64,000 bases of DNA, from assembly GCF_002803065.1 (NCBI RefSeq), contig NZ_NNBL01000030.1, forward strand, positions 1 through 64,000, in the 5' to 3' direction. The notes below the pieces were generated by a model. That model saw nothing but the letters and a program-made list of their open reading frames with translations. It did no database searches and was not told the DNA's origin. Both the position numbers and the translations under genes were made by a program. Of the stretch, positions 52,441 to 60,449 are shown in pieces. Position 1 is the stretch's first letter. Each line of letters begins with the position of its first letter. The stretch comes from Streptomyces sp. CB01635. GTDB taxonomy: Bacteria; Actinomycetota; Actinomycetes; Streptomycetales; Streptomycetaceae.

Positions 52441-52889
52441 CTCGGCTCCCGACGTCTGCGGCAGGCGGTGGCCGGCGTCGTCAGGCAACAGACCGCGCAG
52501 GACGAAGAGCCTCTGGTTCCCCCGTCGTCGGCCGTCCGGCACCCGGGGAGGAATCCAGACACGAGCGCTACGCGGTGCCAGGGCTGCGCACGTCCGACTG
52601 GTCCCGGGCATGGTGCGCGCCAACCGCCCCTGGGCGGTGTACCCCGGGACCCTGCACGCGCGTCTTCGCCACCGCGGCGGTCGGGTTCATCAACGGCACG
52701 ACCTGGCAGGTCGTCACCGCTGAGTCCTTGGACGTCCGCAACCTGCCGAGTTCTTACCGTTCCGCGAGCAACAGCGGAGACCGTGCGTTGCCGGAGTGGC
52801 GCGAAGCGATGGCGGGGAACCTGTACTGGGCCCGTTGCTGCGTGGCGGGCGCACCGTACCGGAGGACGCGAGTGCACTGGAGGTGTGGG
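52441..52889. other. Stretch upstream of the acetate kinase gene
   Basis: The frame continuous with the kinase stays open to 52575, but the peptide (FINGTTWQVVTAESLDVRNL) matches nothing I know and has no start site. I looked for a phosphoketolase or phosphotransacetylase end, common partners of acetate kinase, and did not see one. Confidence 0.35.
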
Positions 52890-54032
52890 ATGAGTGCTGA
52901 CCGCTCCCACGAGAGCCGTGATGGTCACGTACTGGTCCTCGATGCTGGCTCTTCGAGCCTTCACATCGCTCTGTTCGCTGCGGACGGTGAACGGGTGGCG
53001 GATCGAGACGCCTCGGAGCCCCCGGGGCCTGCTGCGGCGGCGGAACTGCGGAACTTCCTCAGCGAGGTGCCCGCTCCTGTGGCGGTTGGTCACCGCATCG
53101 TCCACGGCGGTCCGCACCTGACTGGACATACGCTGATCGACGCACGCGTACGGGCTCTGCTGGCGGACGTCGCCGATCTCGCGCCGCTGCACGTGACCCC
53201 GGCCCTGCCTGTGGTCGATGCCGCACGAGAACTCCTGCCCGACGTTCCTCATGTCGCCTGCTTCGACACTGTCTTTCACAAGGATCTGCCGGCACAGGCG
53301 CGCACGTACGCCGTGCCGGAGCGATGGCGAGCCGAATACGGGCTGCGCCGGTACGGCTTCCACGGGCTCTCCTACTCGTGGGCACTGCAGAGGACGGCGC
53401 AGGCCCTGGGCCGACCCGTCGACAACCTCCAGGTCGTGCTCGTGCACCTGGGCGGCGGCTGCTCGGCCTGCGCCGTCCGGAACGGACGCAGCGTGGACAC
53501 CACCATGGGCCTCACTCCGCTGGAAGGCCTGGTGATGAGCCGGCGCAGCGGCAGCCTCGACCCCGGCGCGCTGCTGTGGCTGCAGCGGCGGCACGGTCTG
53601 AGCACGGACGAATTGGATGACGCACTCCACCGGCATTCCGGTCTGCTCGGCCTCTCCGGTACCTCGGGAGACACCCGGGACCTGGTGCGCGCCCGCGCGG
53701 AGGGTGATGCCGCGGCCGCGTTGGCGCTGGCGACGTTCACACTCAGCTGCCGCAGGGGCATCGCGTCGATGGCCGCCTCGCTGGACCGGCTGGACGCGCT
53801 GGTCTTCACCGGGGAGATCGGCGAAGACCAACCCGAGGTGCGCGAGGAGATCTGCTCGGCCCTGACTGTTCTCGGTGTACAAGGCGGGCTGCTCGTCCCC
53901 GAACTGGACGATTTGATGCGGGAAGGCCTCCGACGCATCGATCAGGCGGGGAGAGGTGTCCCGGTCCTCGTGGTCGCAACCGGCGAGACACAGCAGATCG
54001 CCGCCGAGACCCGACGGGTGCTCGGCATGTAG
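52890..54032 (+). CDS. ackA: Acetate/propionate kinase family protein
   Basis: This is a 380-residue member of the acetate kinase family (acetate + ATP to acetyl phosphate + ADP, reversible). GGAGG lies seven bases before ATG 52890. Motifs: VLVLDAGSSSLHIALF near the N-terminus, GHRIVHGGPH, FDTVFHKDLP, RYGFHGLSYS, VHLGGGCSACAVR, DTTMGLTPLEGLVM and VFTGEIGEDQPEVR. Compared with classical AckA, the Asn of N-x-GSSS is Asp, NGAS is GGCS and TRSGDxDP is RRSGSLDP, as in a divergent actinobacterial subgroup. Activity on acetate is likely but not certain. It stands alone, upstream of IS scraps and near stress genes. Confidence 0.8.
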   Translation: MSADRSHESRDGHVLVLDAGSSSLHIALFAADGERVADRDASEPPGPAAAAELRNFLSEVPAPVAVGHRIVHGGPHLTGHTLIDARVRALLADVADLAPLHVTPALPVVDAARELLPDVPHVACFDTVFHKDLPAQARTYAVPERWRAEYGLRRYGFHGLSYSWALQRTAQALGRPVDNLQVVLVHLGGGCSACAVRNGRSVDTTMGLTPLEGLVMSRRSGSLDPGALLWLQRRHGLSTDELDDALHRHSGLLGLSGTSGDTRDLVRARAEGDAAAALALATFTLSCRRGIASMAASLDRLDALVFTGEIGEDQPEVREEICSALTVLGVQGGLLVPELDDLMREGLRRIDQAGRGVPVLVVATGETQQIAAETRRVLGM

Positions 54033-54233
54033 CTGTCCAAGGCAACTGCCGGCACATCCACACTTGCCTGGCCCGCGCAAAGAACCGGCCTCCTGTACCA
54101 GGACAGCACTGAGTAGTGGCGACGTCTGGTCCTGTACGCCGCCCCCCGTCTGGTCACGGGGCTCGAGGGCCACTGGCCCGCATCAGAGCTCCCTGACCGC
54201 CCCTTCGACGCCCATGAGGCACTGCTTCTTGGA

Positions 54234-54334
54234 TCATGTGCGGAGCCAGATGATGAGGGCCGCGAGGGTGATGGTGTCGAGGTAGATGTAGGCGCGTTTC
54301 TCGTAGCGGGTGGCGACGGCGCGGAAGCCTGGCT
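54234..54334 (-). mobile_element. IS5-type transposase tail
   Basis: Thirty-three codons on the minus strand read FRAVATRYEKRAYIYLDTIT followed by LAALIIWLRT and a stop. This is the standard C-terminus of Streptomyces IS5-group transposases (RxxxVATRYxKRAxxYLxxxTxAAxxIWLR). Nothing upstream continues it. Confidence 0.6.
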
Positions 54335-54612
54335 AGGCCCCGTGGGGTGAGACGAAGAGACCAATTTGCCTCCCTGGGCCATGTCGCCAGTCACCCGCTA
54401 CGCGCAGGCTGTCACCGAGAGGTTTGGGTTCTGTGTCGTCTCGGTGCTGCCGAGGACATAGCGAATGCCGACCTTGGGCATGCCGAACCCTTCTGTCACC
54501 GTCGTCTGGCCGTCACGTACTGTGCCTCGGCGCGGCAGGACAGCCGTGCGATGAGGGCCCAGCCCCCGGGTTCGAGGATGGATGAGGGTCCGTTCACCGC
54601 CCTGGAGGAACC

Positions 54613-56031
54613 ATGACCCATATCGCAGACAAGGCACCACCGACCAAGGTCCTGAACGGGCGGATGCTGATGGCGGCCGTGGTATCTGCCGTCAGCGGAC
54701 TGCTGTACGGCTACGACACGGGCATCATCTCCGGCGGACTGCTGCAGATCTCCAAGGAATTCCACATCGGGAACGACATGAAGGAGGTGATCGCCGCCGC
54801 GATCCTTCTCGGCGCCGTGATCGGCGCCCTTGCCTGCAGCCTGCTGTCCGCGCGCATCGGCCGGCATCGCACGATCCTGCTCATCTGCGTGGTGTTCATG
54901 CTCGGCAGCGTGAGCAGCTCGCTCGCCCCCACCGCAGTCAGCCTGGCCCTGGCCCGGGTGGTGCTCGGCTTCGCCGTCGGCGGCGCCACCCAGACCGTGC
55001 CCATGTACATCGCCGAGCTGGCCCCCAAGGCGATCCGCGGACGGCTCGTACTCTGCTTCCAGCTCGCCATCGGCGTTGGCATCGTCATCGCGACGCTCGT
55101 GGGCGCGAGCCAGGCTGTGTCGTGGCGGGCGGCGATCGGCGCGGCCGCCGTACCGGCACTGGTGATGCTTCTCCTGCAGCTGCGCCTGCCCGAGAGCCCG
55201 CGGTGGTTGGTCCTCAGACACGGCCGCGTCGGCGTGGACGAGGCCGCAAGGGTGCTTGAGGACATACGGCCCGACGGCTACGACATCTCCTCCGAGCTCG
55301 AGGAGTTCGTCGCCTTGGAGGGACGCCAGCAGCGGACCAGCAGAGGCAACCGCGGGTGGAGTGGGCTGTGGCAGCCATGGGTGCGCCCGGCTTTGGTGGT
55401 CGGCTGCGGCATCGCCGTCTTCACCCAGCTGTCCGGCATCGAAATGATCATCTACTACGCCCCGACCATCCTGACCGACAACGGCTTCTCCACAACGACC
55501 GCTCTATCGGTCAGCGTGGCGCTGGGCATGACCTACCTGGTGATGATGGTGGTTGGCCTGGTGATCGTCGACAAGGTCGGGCGCCGTCGGCTGACCCTGG
55601 TGATGGTGCCCGGCGCGGCGGTCAGCCTGTTCGCCCTCGGAGCCTTCTTCATCACCGGCCACGCCACCCGTGACTACGTGCCATCCATCGTCGCCTGCCT
55701 GCTCGCCTTCATGTTCTTCAACGCTGGCGGGCTCCAGCTGATGGGCTGGCTGACCGGCTCCGAGATCTACCCGCTGTCGGTGCGTGCCGCCGCCACAAGC
55801 GTGCAGTCGGCCACGCTCTGGAGCACGAACTTGCTGATCACGCTGACCCTCCTGACGATGATCAGCATCTTCGGTGTGGGCCAGGTGTTCTGGATTTACG
55901 GGATGTTCAACGTCGCGGCGTGGCTGTTCGTATGGCGGCGAATGCCGGAGCTCACCGGGCACAGCCTCGAAGACATCGAGAGGCACCTGAAGAGCGGGAA
56001 GTTCCGCCCCCGCGACTTCGCCCGCGTCTGA
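54613..56031 (+). CDS. MFS sugar porter
   Basis: This is a complete 472-residue sugar:proton symporter of the SP family with 12 expected helices. Signatures are SGLLYGYDTGIISGGLLQIS, GRHRTILL after helix 2, a PESPRWLV motif after helix 6, QLSGIEMIIYYAPTIL in helix 7, DKVGRRRLTL and a C-terminal tail with PELTGHSLEDIERHL. GAGGAACC precedes ATG 54613. Relatives import xylose, arabinose or galactose. It could provide low-energy uptake of monosaccharides released by the hydrolases in this window, but it is not in their operons. Regulation is not visible. Confidence 0.9.
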   Translation: MTHIADKAPPTKVLNGRMLMAAVVSAVSGLLYGYDTGIISGGLLQISKEFHIGNDMKEVIAAAILLGAVIGALACSLLSARIGRHRTILLICVVFMLGSVSSSLAPTAVSLALARVVLGFAVGGATQTVPMYIAELAPKAIRGRLVLCFQLAIGVGIVIATLVGASQAVSWRAAIGAAAVPALVMLLLQLRLPESPRWLVLRHGRVGVDEAARVLEDIRPDGYDISSELEEFVALEGRQQRTSRGNRGWSGLWQPWVRPALVVGCGIAVFTQLSGIEMIIYYAPTILTDNGFSTTTALSVSVALGMTYLVMMVVGLVIVDKVGRRRLTLVMVPGAAVSLFALGAFFITGHATRDYVPSIVACLLAFMFFNAGGLQLMGWLTGSEIYPLSVRAAATSVQSATLWSTNLLITLTLLTMISIFGVGQVFWIYGMFNVAAWLFVWRRMPELTGHSLEDIERHLKSGKFRPRDFARV

Positions 56032-56293
56032 CGCGAACCACGTGGCAAAGTGCGGCTCCGAACCGCTTGCGGAGGTCGGAACGCAGAGTCAGGGCGCGCG
56101 CCACTTCAGCTCAGCCTGGTGATGAACTGATCGCTGTGCCAGCGTGGTCCGGATGTGCCGGATCTTGTTGGACCGGCCGAGCTACGTCCCCCGGAGCTCG
56201 CGCCGCCAGGGCGGCCGACCCCATTGACCCGCCAGGAAGTACACGGGATACCCGATGCCGGAACGGTCGCCTGCTCCGACAGGGGGTGTTCGG

Positions 56294-56947
56294 TCAGCCG
56301 GGTGGGGGCAGGGCCGTGGCGTTACGCGTGAGGGTGTCGAGGCGGGCGGCGAGGTCGGGGTGGGCGGTGGTCAGGTGGGGGCGGGTGGCATTGAGCGGGT
56401 GGATGAGGTCGGCGGGGTCGTTGTGGGCGAGGGCCGCGTGGAGTTGGTCGAGCGGGTGACTGGCGGCGGCGGGGAGGTCGGTGAGGGCGGTGATCTGGCC
56501 GGCGATGCGGCGCAGGTCGGCGGCGTTGCGGCGGGCCCATTCGGCTTGGGTGTGGTCGGCGGCGCGGCGTTCGCGGGTGGCCTGGACGCGTTGTTCGCCG
56601 GTGGTTCCGGCGGGGCCGGGCCGGTTGCGCAGGTAGCGGCGTTCGGCGGCCTGGCGGCTGGCGACGCCTAGGGGGTGGGCGAGGTCGGCCCAGGTGGCTC
56701 CCGCGTGCCGGGCCGTTTCGATCAGGCCGGTCTCCCATCCGGCGAGCTGCTCGCGGACCTGCCGCAACAGCAGCAGGGAGGCCAGGGCCTGCTCCGCGCC
56801 GGGGCCGGCGGCTGGGTTGCCGGAGGCGCCCTGCTGGGCGGCGTGCAGGGCGTCGTCTATGGCGTGCAGGGCCGCCGCGGCGGCGAGGAACGAAGCCGGG
56901 CTTCGGTCGTCGGCGCTGAACGAGGCCGGCTGGTCGGCTGCTGTCAC
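56294..56947 (-). CDS. rheA: RheA-like repressor of hsp18
   Basis: This is a 217-residue helical protein of the type annotated in Streptomyces as the HSP18 transcriptional regulator. A helix-turn-helix-like segment is IETARHAGATWADLAHPLGV followed by ASRQAAERRYLRNRPG; the C-terminal half has NAADLRRIAGQITALTDLPA and HLTTAHPDLAARLDTLTRN. GTG 56947 lies a few bases behind GGGAGG. In S. albus RheA is a heat-sensing autorepressor that binds TGTCATC-N5-GATGACA. One perfect and one near-perfect copy of that sequence lie between this gene and the divergent hsp18 gene, which supports the assignment. The gene symbol is by context and resemblance, not a search. Confidence 0.75.
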   Translation of the reverse strand: MTAADQPASFSADDRSPASFLAAAAALHAIDDALHAAQQGASGNPAAGPGAEQALASLLLLRQVREQLAGWETGLIETARHAGATWADLAHPLGVASRQAAERRYLRNRPGPAGTTGEQRVQATRERRAADHTQAEWARRNAADLRRIAGQITALTDLPAAASHPLDQLHAALAHNDPADLIHPLNATRPHLTTAHPDLAARLDTLTRNATALPPPG

Positions 56948-56965
56948 GGGCACCTCCCTCGGTCT

Positions 56966-56984
56966 TGTCATCGACTGGACGACA
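56966..56984. promoter_or_regulatory. RheA operator, rheA-proximal
   Basis: TGTCATC-GACTG-GACGACA matches the published RheA site TGTCATC-N5-GATGACA with one mismatch. It lies 18 bases upstream of the rheA GTG and would serve autorepression. Confidence 0.7.
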
Positions 56985-56991
56985 CCGCGCT

Positions 56992-57010
56992 TGTCATCCA
57001 TTGGATGACA
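56992..57010. promoter_or_regulatory. RheA operator, hsp18-proximal
   Basis: TGTCATC-CATTG-GATGACA is an exact match to the known RheA inverted repeat, 66 bases before the hsp18 start. It is separated from the first site by seven bases. Confidence 0.8.
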
Positions 57011-57076
57011 TGTTACAACGATTTCAGTGAAGCGCATTGGCAGCAACTGCCCGAACCTGCTGGAGGTGTTTTCACG

Positions 57077-57502
57077 ATGTTGATGCGCACTGACCCCTTC
57101 CGTGAACTGGACCGGCTGGCTCAGCAGCTGATGGGCCCGGGCACCTGGTCGCGGCCGTCCACGATGCCGATGGACGCCTACCGCGAGGGCGACCGGTATG
57201 TGGTGGCCTTCGACATCCCCGGCGTCAGCGCGGACGCGCTCGACATCGACGTCGAGCGGAACATGCTGACCGTCAAGGCCGAGCGCCGGCCCGTGGCGAA
57301 GGCCGACGACGTGCAGATGGAACTGTCGGAGCGGCCGCTGGGTGTCTTCTCCCGCCAGATCGCGCTGGCCGACACGCTGGACGCCGAGCACATCGAGGCG
57401 GACTACGACGCCGGCGTGCTCACCCTGCGGATCCCGATCGCCGAACGTGCCAAGCCCCGCAAGATCGCCATCGGCGGCGGCCGTAAGGAGATCTCCGGCT
57501 GA
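57077..57502 (+). CDS. hsp18: Small heat-shock protein Hsp20/Hsp18
   Basis: This is a 141-residue alpha-crystallin-type chaperone. The N-terminus carries RTDPFRELDRLAQQLMGP; the crystallin domain runs from about residue 35 (MPMDAYREGDRYVVAFDIPG) to 130, with ERNMLTVKAERRP, SERPLGVFSRQIALADTLD and DYDAGVLTLRIPIAER. ATG 57077 is ten bases after GGAGG; ATG 57083 is an alternative. It holds unfolding proteins during heat stress. Transcription should be controlled by the RheA-like repressor through the inverted repeats in front. A hairpin follows the gene and separates it partly from the DUF2267 genes. Confidence 0.92.
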   Translation: MLMRTDPFRELDRLAQQLMGPGTWSRPSTMPMDAYREGDRYVVAFDIPGVSADALDIDVERNMLTVKAERRPVAKADDVQMELSERPLGVFSRQIALADTLDAEHIEADYDAGVLTLRIPIAERAKPRKIAIGGGRKEISG

Positions 57503-57529
57503 CCCAACGGCGACAAGGGCCGAACAGCG

Positions 57530-57571
57530 GCGGAGGACGGGTCACTGATCTCCCCCTCTCCCGTCCTCCGC
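57530..57571. terminator. Hairpin after hsp18
   Basis: Twelve-base perfect arms (GCGGAGGACGGG / CCCGTCCTCCGC) enclose an 18-base loop, 27 bases after the hsp18 stop. It could terminate or attenuate read-through into the DUF2267 genes. Confidence 0.55.
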
Positions 57572-57599
57572 ACCCCATCGACCGAAGAAGGTGGCGGCG

Positions 57600-57995
57600 G
57601 TGACCCTGCGACGCGAGGCGTTCCTCGACCGGGTGAAGGAACGCGGTGAGTACGACAGCCTGCAGGAAGCAGAACGCGCGGCCCGTGTGGTGCTCGCCCT
57701 GCTGGGGGCGCACCTGGTCGGCGCGGTGCGCGCCCAGCTCGCGGCGCGCCTGCCGGAAGACTTCGCCCTGATCCTCCTCAACCCGCTGCAGAGCGCCGAA
57801 CCGCTGCCACCGGAGCGGTTCGTTCGGGCGACGGCGGCCTGGATCGAGGGGGCCACCGAGCAGACCGCGGCCTGGGATGTCAGCGCCGTCCTCAGTACCG
57901 CCGCCGATGCGGCTGGTGACGACCTGCTGGGGCAGATCCTGTTCCAGCTCCCCGCGGGCTACGACCTCCTCTTCGGACGCCCCCAGCCCGCCTGA
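57600..57995 (+). CDS. DUF2267 domain protein 1
   Basis: This is a 131-residue helical protein of the DUF2267 family (FLDRVKERGEYDSLQEAERA, RVVLALLGAHLVGAVRAQLA, RLPEDFALILL, ending QLPAGYDLLFGRP). GTG 57600 follows GAAGAAGG at a good distance; a GTG nine bases earlier overlaps that site. The family has no biochemical function known to me but is common in actinobacterial stress clusters beside Hsp20 and universal stress proteins, as here. The second gene encodes a paralogue. Confidence 0.82.
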   Translation: MTLRREAFLDRVKERGEYDSLQEAERAARVVLALLGAHLVGAVRAQLAARLPEDFALILLNPLQSAEPLPPERFVRATAAWIEGATEQTAAWDVSAVLSTAADAAGDDLLGQILFQLPAGYDLLFGRPQPA

Positions 57996-58065
57996 TCACC
58001 CACCCACTCACCTGGTGCCCGCACACCGGCACCACTATCCCGGCGACAGAAAGGCAACCACCGCA

Positions 58066-58503
58066 GTGATCTCCGACCTGCGTACACCACTGCAGCAGCT
58101 GCCCGCGATGACCTACGAGCAGATGCTGGAGAAGGTCCGCTACGAAGGCGCCTACCCCACCCGCGAGCGGGCCGAGGAGGCCACCCATCTGGTCCTCGAG
58201 GGACTCGGACGCCAGCTGACGGGCGACGAACGCGTCGAGCTCGCCGCCCGCCTCCCCTTCGAAGCCGCACGTGTCCTCACGACTCAGATCCCCGACACCC
58301 CGCCCCTGACCGGCTGGGCCTTCGTCAAGGACCTCGCCGACCGCACCGGTGCCTCCCTGGCCACCACCCGCTGGAATACCGGAGCCGTCTTCGCCGCCGT
58401 CGCGGCCCTGGCCGGCCCCGACCTCCTCACCCGCATCCTGCGCCAGCTCCCTTCCGGGTTCGCGCTGCTGTTCGGCCGCGCCGAACTCATTCCCGCCGCC
58501 TGA
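58066..58503 (+). CDS. DUF2267 domain protein 2
   Basis: This is a 145-residue paralogue of the preceding product: EQMLEKVRYEGAYPTRERAE, LEGLGRQLTGDERVELAARL, GASLATTRWNTGAVFAAVAA and a closing QLPSGFALLFGRAEL that mirrors QLPAGYDLLFGR. The start is GTG 58066 with AGAAAGG upstream. The pair probably arose by tandem duplication, then diverged to well under half identity. Co-transcription with hsp18 or gene 1 is likely from the short gaps. Confidence 0.8.
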   Translation: MISDLRTPLQQLPAMTYEQMLEKVRYEGAYPTRERAEEATHLVLEGLGRQLTGDERVELAARLPFEAARVLTTQIPDTPPLTGWAFVKDLADRTGASLATTRWNTGAVFAAVAALAGPDLLTRILRQLPSGFALLFGRAELIPAA

Positions 58504-59097
58504 GCGGCCGTGTCCATCCGGCGCGGGCGCGTTGGTCACGGTGACGCATAGACAGGTTGCAAGGACCCCACGGGACCCCTACCGCGGGCGCCGGGGCAGC
58601 AGCAGATGCCCGTTCCCCTTCGTGGCCGTCGATCGAAGCCCTGGTCCACCCGGGACCAGGGCTTCGATCCGCCCCCGGACGCTGGGACGCGGTGGGGGCG
58701 GGGCGGGTGTGTATGTGACGGGCTGCCCGGCCGGCGGCAGCCCGAAATGCGCGGCGCCCGCACCGAGCGATCAGCGACCAGGCCAGGGATGACGGCGGGC
58801 AACGGTGTCCGCTTGCCAGCGGACGCCCCTGGCGATGCGGCGGCGCAGACTCCTCCGGCAGGCGGGGGCCAGGTCCCGGGCCAAGTCAGAGGGCAGGCTC
58901 GGACAGGCGACCAGGACGAGCCGCAGGTTCCTGCCGTTCGTGTCCGCGTCGGGCTGCCTCATACACCCTTGTCCTGCCGCTGGGTGGGCCCCGGTGATGT
59001 CGCGCCTCGACGCTTCCCCCAGGCTGTCATCACAGGGCGGTCCGCTCGTCCACCCGTTCGGCATCACGCCGCGCCTGCGGGCCGGAGAACACCTAGC
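58504..59097. other. Intergenic region with a large hairpin
   Basis: About 600 bases without a convincing gene. The only clear feature is the 17-bp hairpin at 58631-58669. The right end should contain the promoter of the PsiE-like gene. Confidence 0.4.
58631..58669. terminator. 17-bp perfect hairpin
   Basis: Arms GATCGAAGCCCTGGTCC (58631-58647) and GGACCAGGGCTTCGATC (58653-58669) enclose a five-base loop. It lies 127 bases downstream of the second DUF2267 gene and is a likely terminator, although no T-run follows. Confidence 0.6.
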
Positions 59098-59598
59098 ATG
59101 CTGAGTGTGCGACCCATTCTCCCGAAGTTCGAGGGCGGCCGGGTACAGGGCCTCTTGCAGCTCATCGAGGACGGCATCCACCTCGTCGTCGCGGCGCTCC
59201 TTGTACTGCTCGCGGGGCTCCTGACCGTCGGGGTCGTCCACGATGTCATCAGGTCGATCCAGGGGCCATACCGTGAGGAGACGGTCGTTCTCTCCGCCCT
59301 GGACAACGGCCTTGTGCTGTTCATCGTGGCCGAGCTGCTCCACACCGTCCGCCTCACCATCAGGAACCAGACCCTCGACGCGGAGCCGTTCCTCGTCGTT
59401 GGCCTGATTGCCGGCATCCGCAGGGTGCTCATCGTGACAGCCGAGGCGGAGAAGTCCTTCCGATGGAACGTTGAGGGGATCGAACTGCTCATCCTGGCGG
59501 GGCTGATCCTCGTGATGGCGACAGCGGTGTACGTGTGGCGGCGCTCGACGCGGCCCGGAGACTACCTCCCGCTCGAGGAGGCGCGGCGCTCCCCGTAG
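59098..59598 (+). CDS. PsiE-like membrane protein
   Basis: This is a 166-residue membrane protein with four hydrophobic segments (LVVAALLVLLAGLLTVGVVH, NGLVLFIVAELLHTVRLTI, FLVVGLIAGIRRVLIVTAEA, ELLILAGLILVMATAVYVWR). The layout and the EPFL(V)VGLIAxxR(R)xL motif match the phosphate-starvation-inducible PsiE family. The start ATG 59098 has no strong ribosome-binding site. Function in the family is poorly known. It is followed by the convergent Dyp-type pseudogene. Confidence 0.75.
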   Translation: MLSVRPILPKFEGGRVQGLLQLIEDGIHLVVAALLVLLAGLLTVGVVHDVIRSIQGPYREETVVLSALDNGLVLFIVAELLHTVRLTIRNQTLDAEPFLVVGLIAGIRRVLIVTAEAEKSFRWNVEGIELLILAGLILVMATAVYVWRRSTRPGDYLPLEEARRSP

Positions 59599-59607
59599 CC
59601 GGCGCCG

Positions 59608-60294
59608 TCACCCATCCCGGTGCGCGGGTCCTGATCCGTCACCTTCCGCCTCCACGGCCGCCCGCACCCGCCGCTCCTCGCGTGCAGAGCCGACGTCCCG
59701 TTCCAGGGGTGTGCGGCTCACCGCCGTCGCGAGGTCTTCCAAGGCCCGCGTCTGCAGTTCCGCCCCGCGCCGCACCACCGGGCTCCGGTCCCCTTCGGCG
59801 GCGCCGTCCCACGCCCGGAGCGCCTCCTCCACTCGCCCCCAATCCGGATTCCTGTGCTCGCGCACGTCGACTGCCGCCTTGCGCGGTGTCCGCCTCCAAG
59901 GCCTCGGCGAACCGCTCCGCATCGGGGACGAAACGACTGTCGGCCCGCAGGGACGTCGCTCTCCGTGAGCATCGCCACCCGGCCGAACCCCTTGAGCGCC
60001 ATCCCTTCGCGGAACTCCGCCGGAAAGCTCTCGAGTGATGACTCGCGAACGCCCAGGGCACGCAGCCCGGAATAGCTCAGGGCCACGTTCAGCCAGGCCT
60101 TCTCCGGGGTCCCACCAGTTTGGCCGCTGTGGCCACTTGGGGTGCCAGGCGCCGCAGCATACGGCGGTCGTCCGCCGGTCGTCGATGCGTAGCAGGAAGT
60201 AGGCGCCGGTGTAGAGCGAGGGCCGTTGCCGCAGCACCAGGCCCTGGATGTCCGCCAGGTCCAGAGCCTGTGCCTGGTGCGTCCTCCACGTCAC
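59608..60294 (-). pseudogene. Dyp-type peroxidase-related gene, multiply frameshifted
   Basis: The first frame reads LDLADIQGLVLRQ and AYFLLRIDD. A second gives MLRRLAPQVATAA, and a third VALSYSGLRALGVRESSLES with FPAEFREGMALKG. Together they retrace the N-terminal half of Dyp-type heme peroxidases (ADIQGxVLRGY, YxGLxALGV, SFPxEFxxGM). The following 300 bases give only low-quality frames (FVPDAERFAEALEADTA, then EEALRAWDGAAEGDRSP) that I cannot place. At least three shifts are needed, so this is a true pseudogene. The GxxDG heme motif and proximal histidine are absent. Confidence 0.65.
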
Positions 60295-60379
60295 ACCCGT
60301 CCAGCGCGGTGGGCGTGCAGGTCCCCGGAGACTCCCCGAAGCTGGATCAGGCGGTTACCTCTCACCAAATGGAGACATC

Positions 60380-60442
60380 ATGAGCATTGCCGTTGTGCCA
60401 CGGCCCAGCATGGGTGGGCGCACCCGCCAAATGAACGAGTGA
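60380..60442 (+). CDS. Short leader ORF before the potassium transporter
   Basis: ATG 60380 lies five bases after GGAG and encodes 20 residues (MSIAVVPRPSMGGRTRQMNE). Its TGA ends seven bases before the transporter's GTG, which has only a weak ribosome-binding site of its own. The arrangement suggests a leader peptide or translational coupling. No family is known. Confidence 0.45.
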   Translation: MSIAVVPRPSMGGRTRQMNE

Positions 60443-60449
60443 GTCTCAC

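Noticed and set aside
56255..56671. Gly/Val-rich plus-strand frame over rheA
   Set aside because: Shadow of the rheA-like gene; composition is that of an antisense frame.
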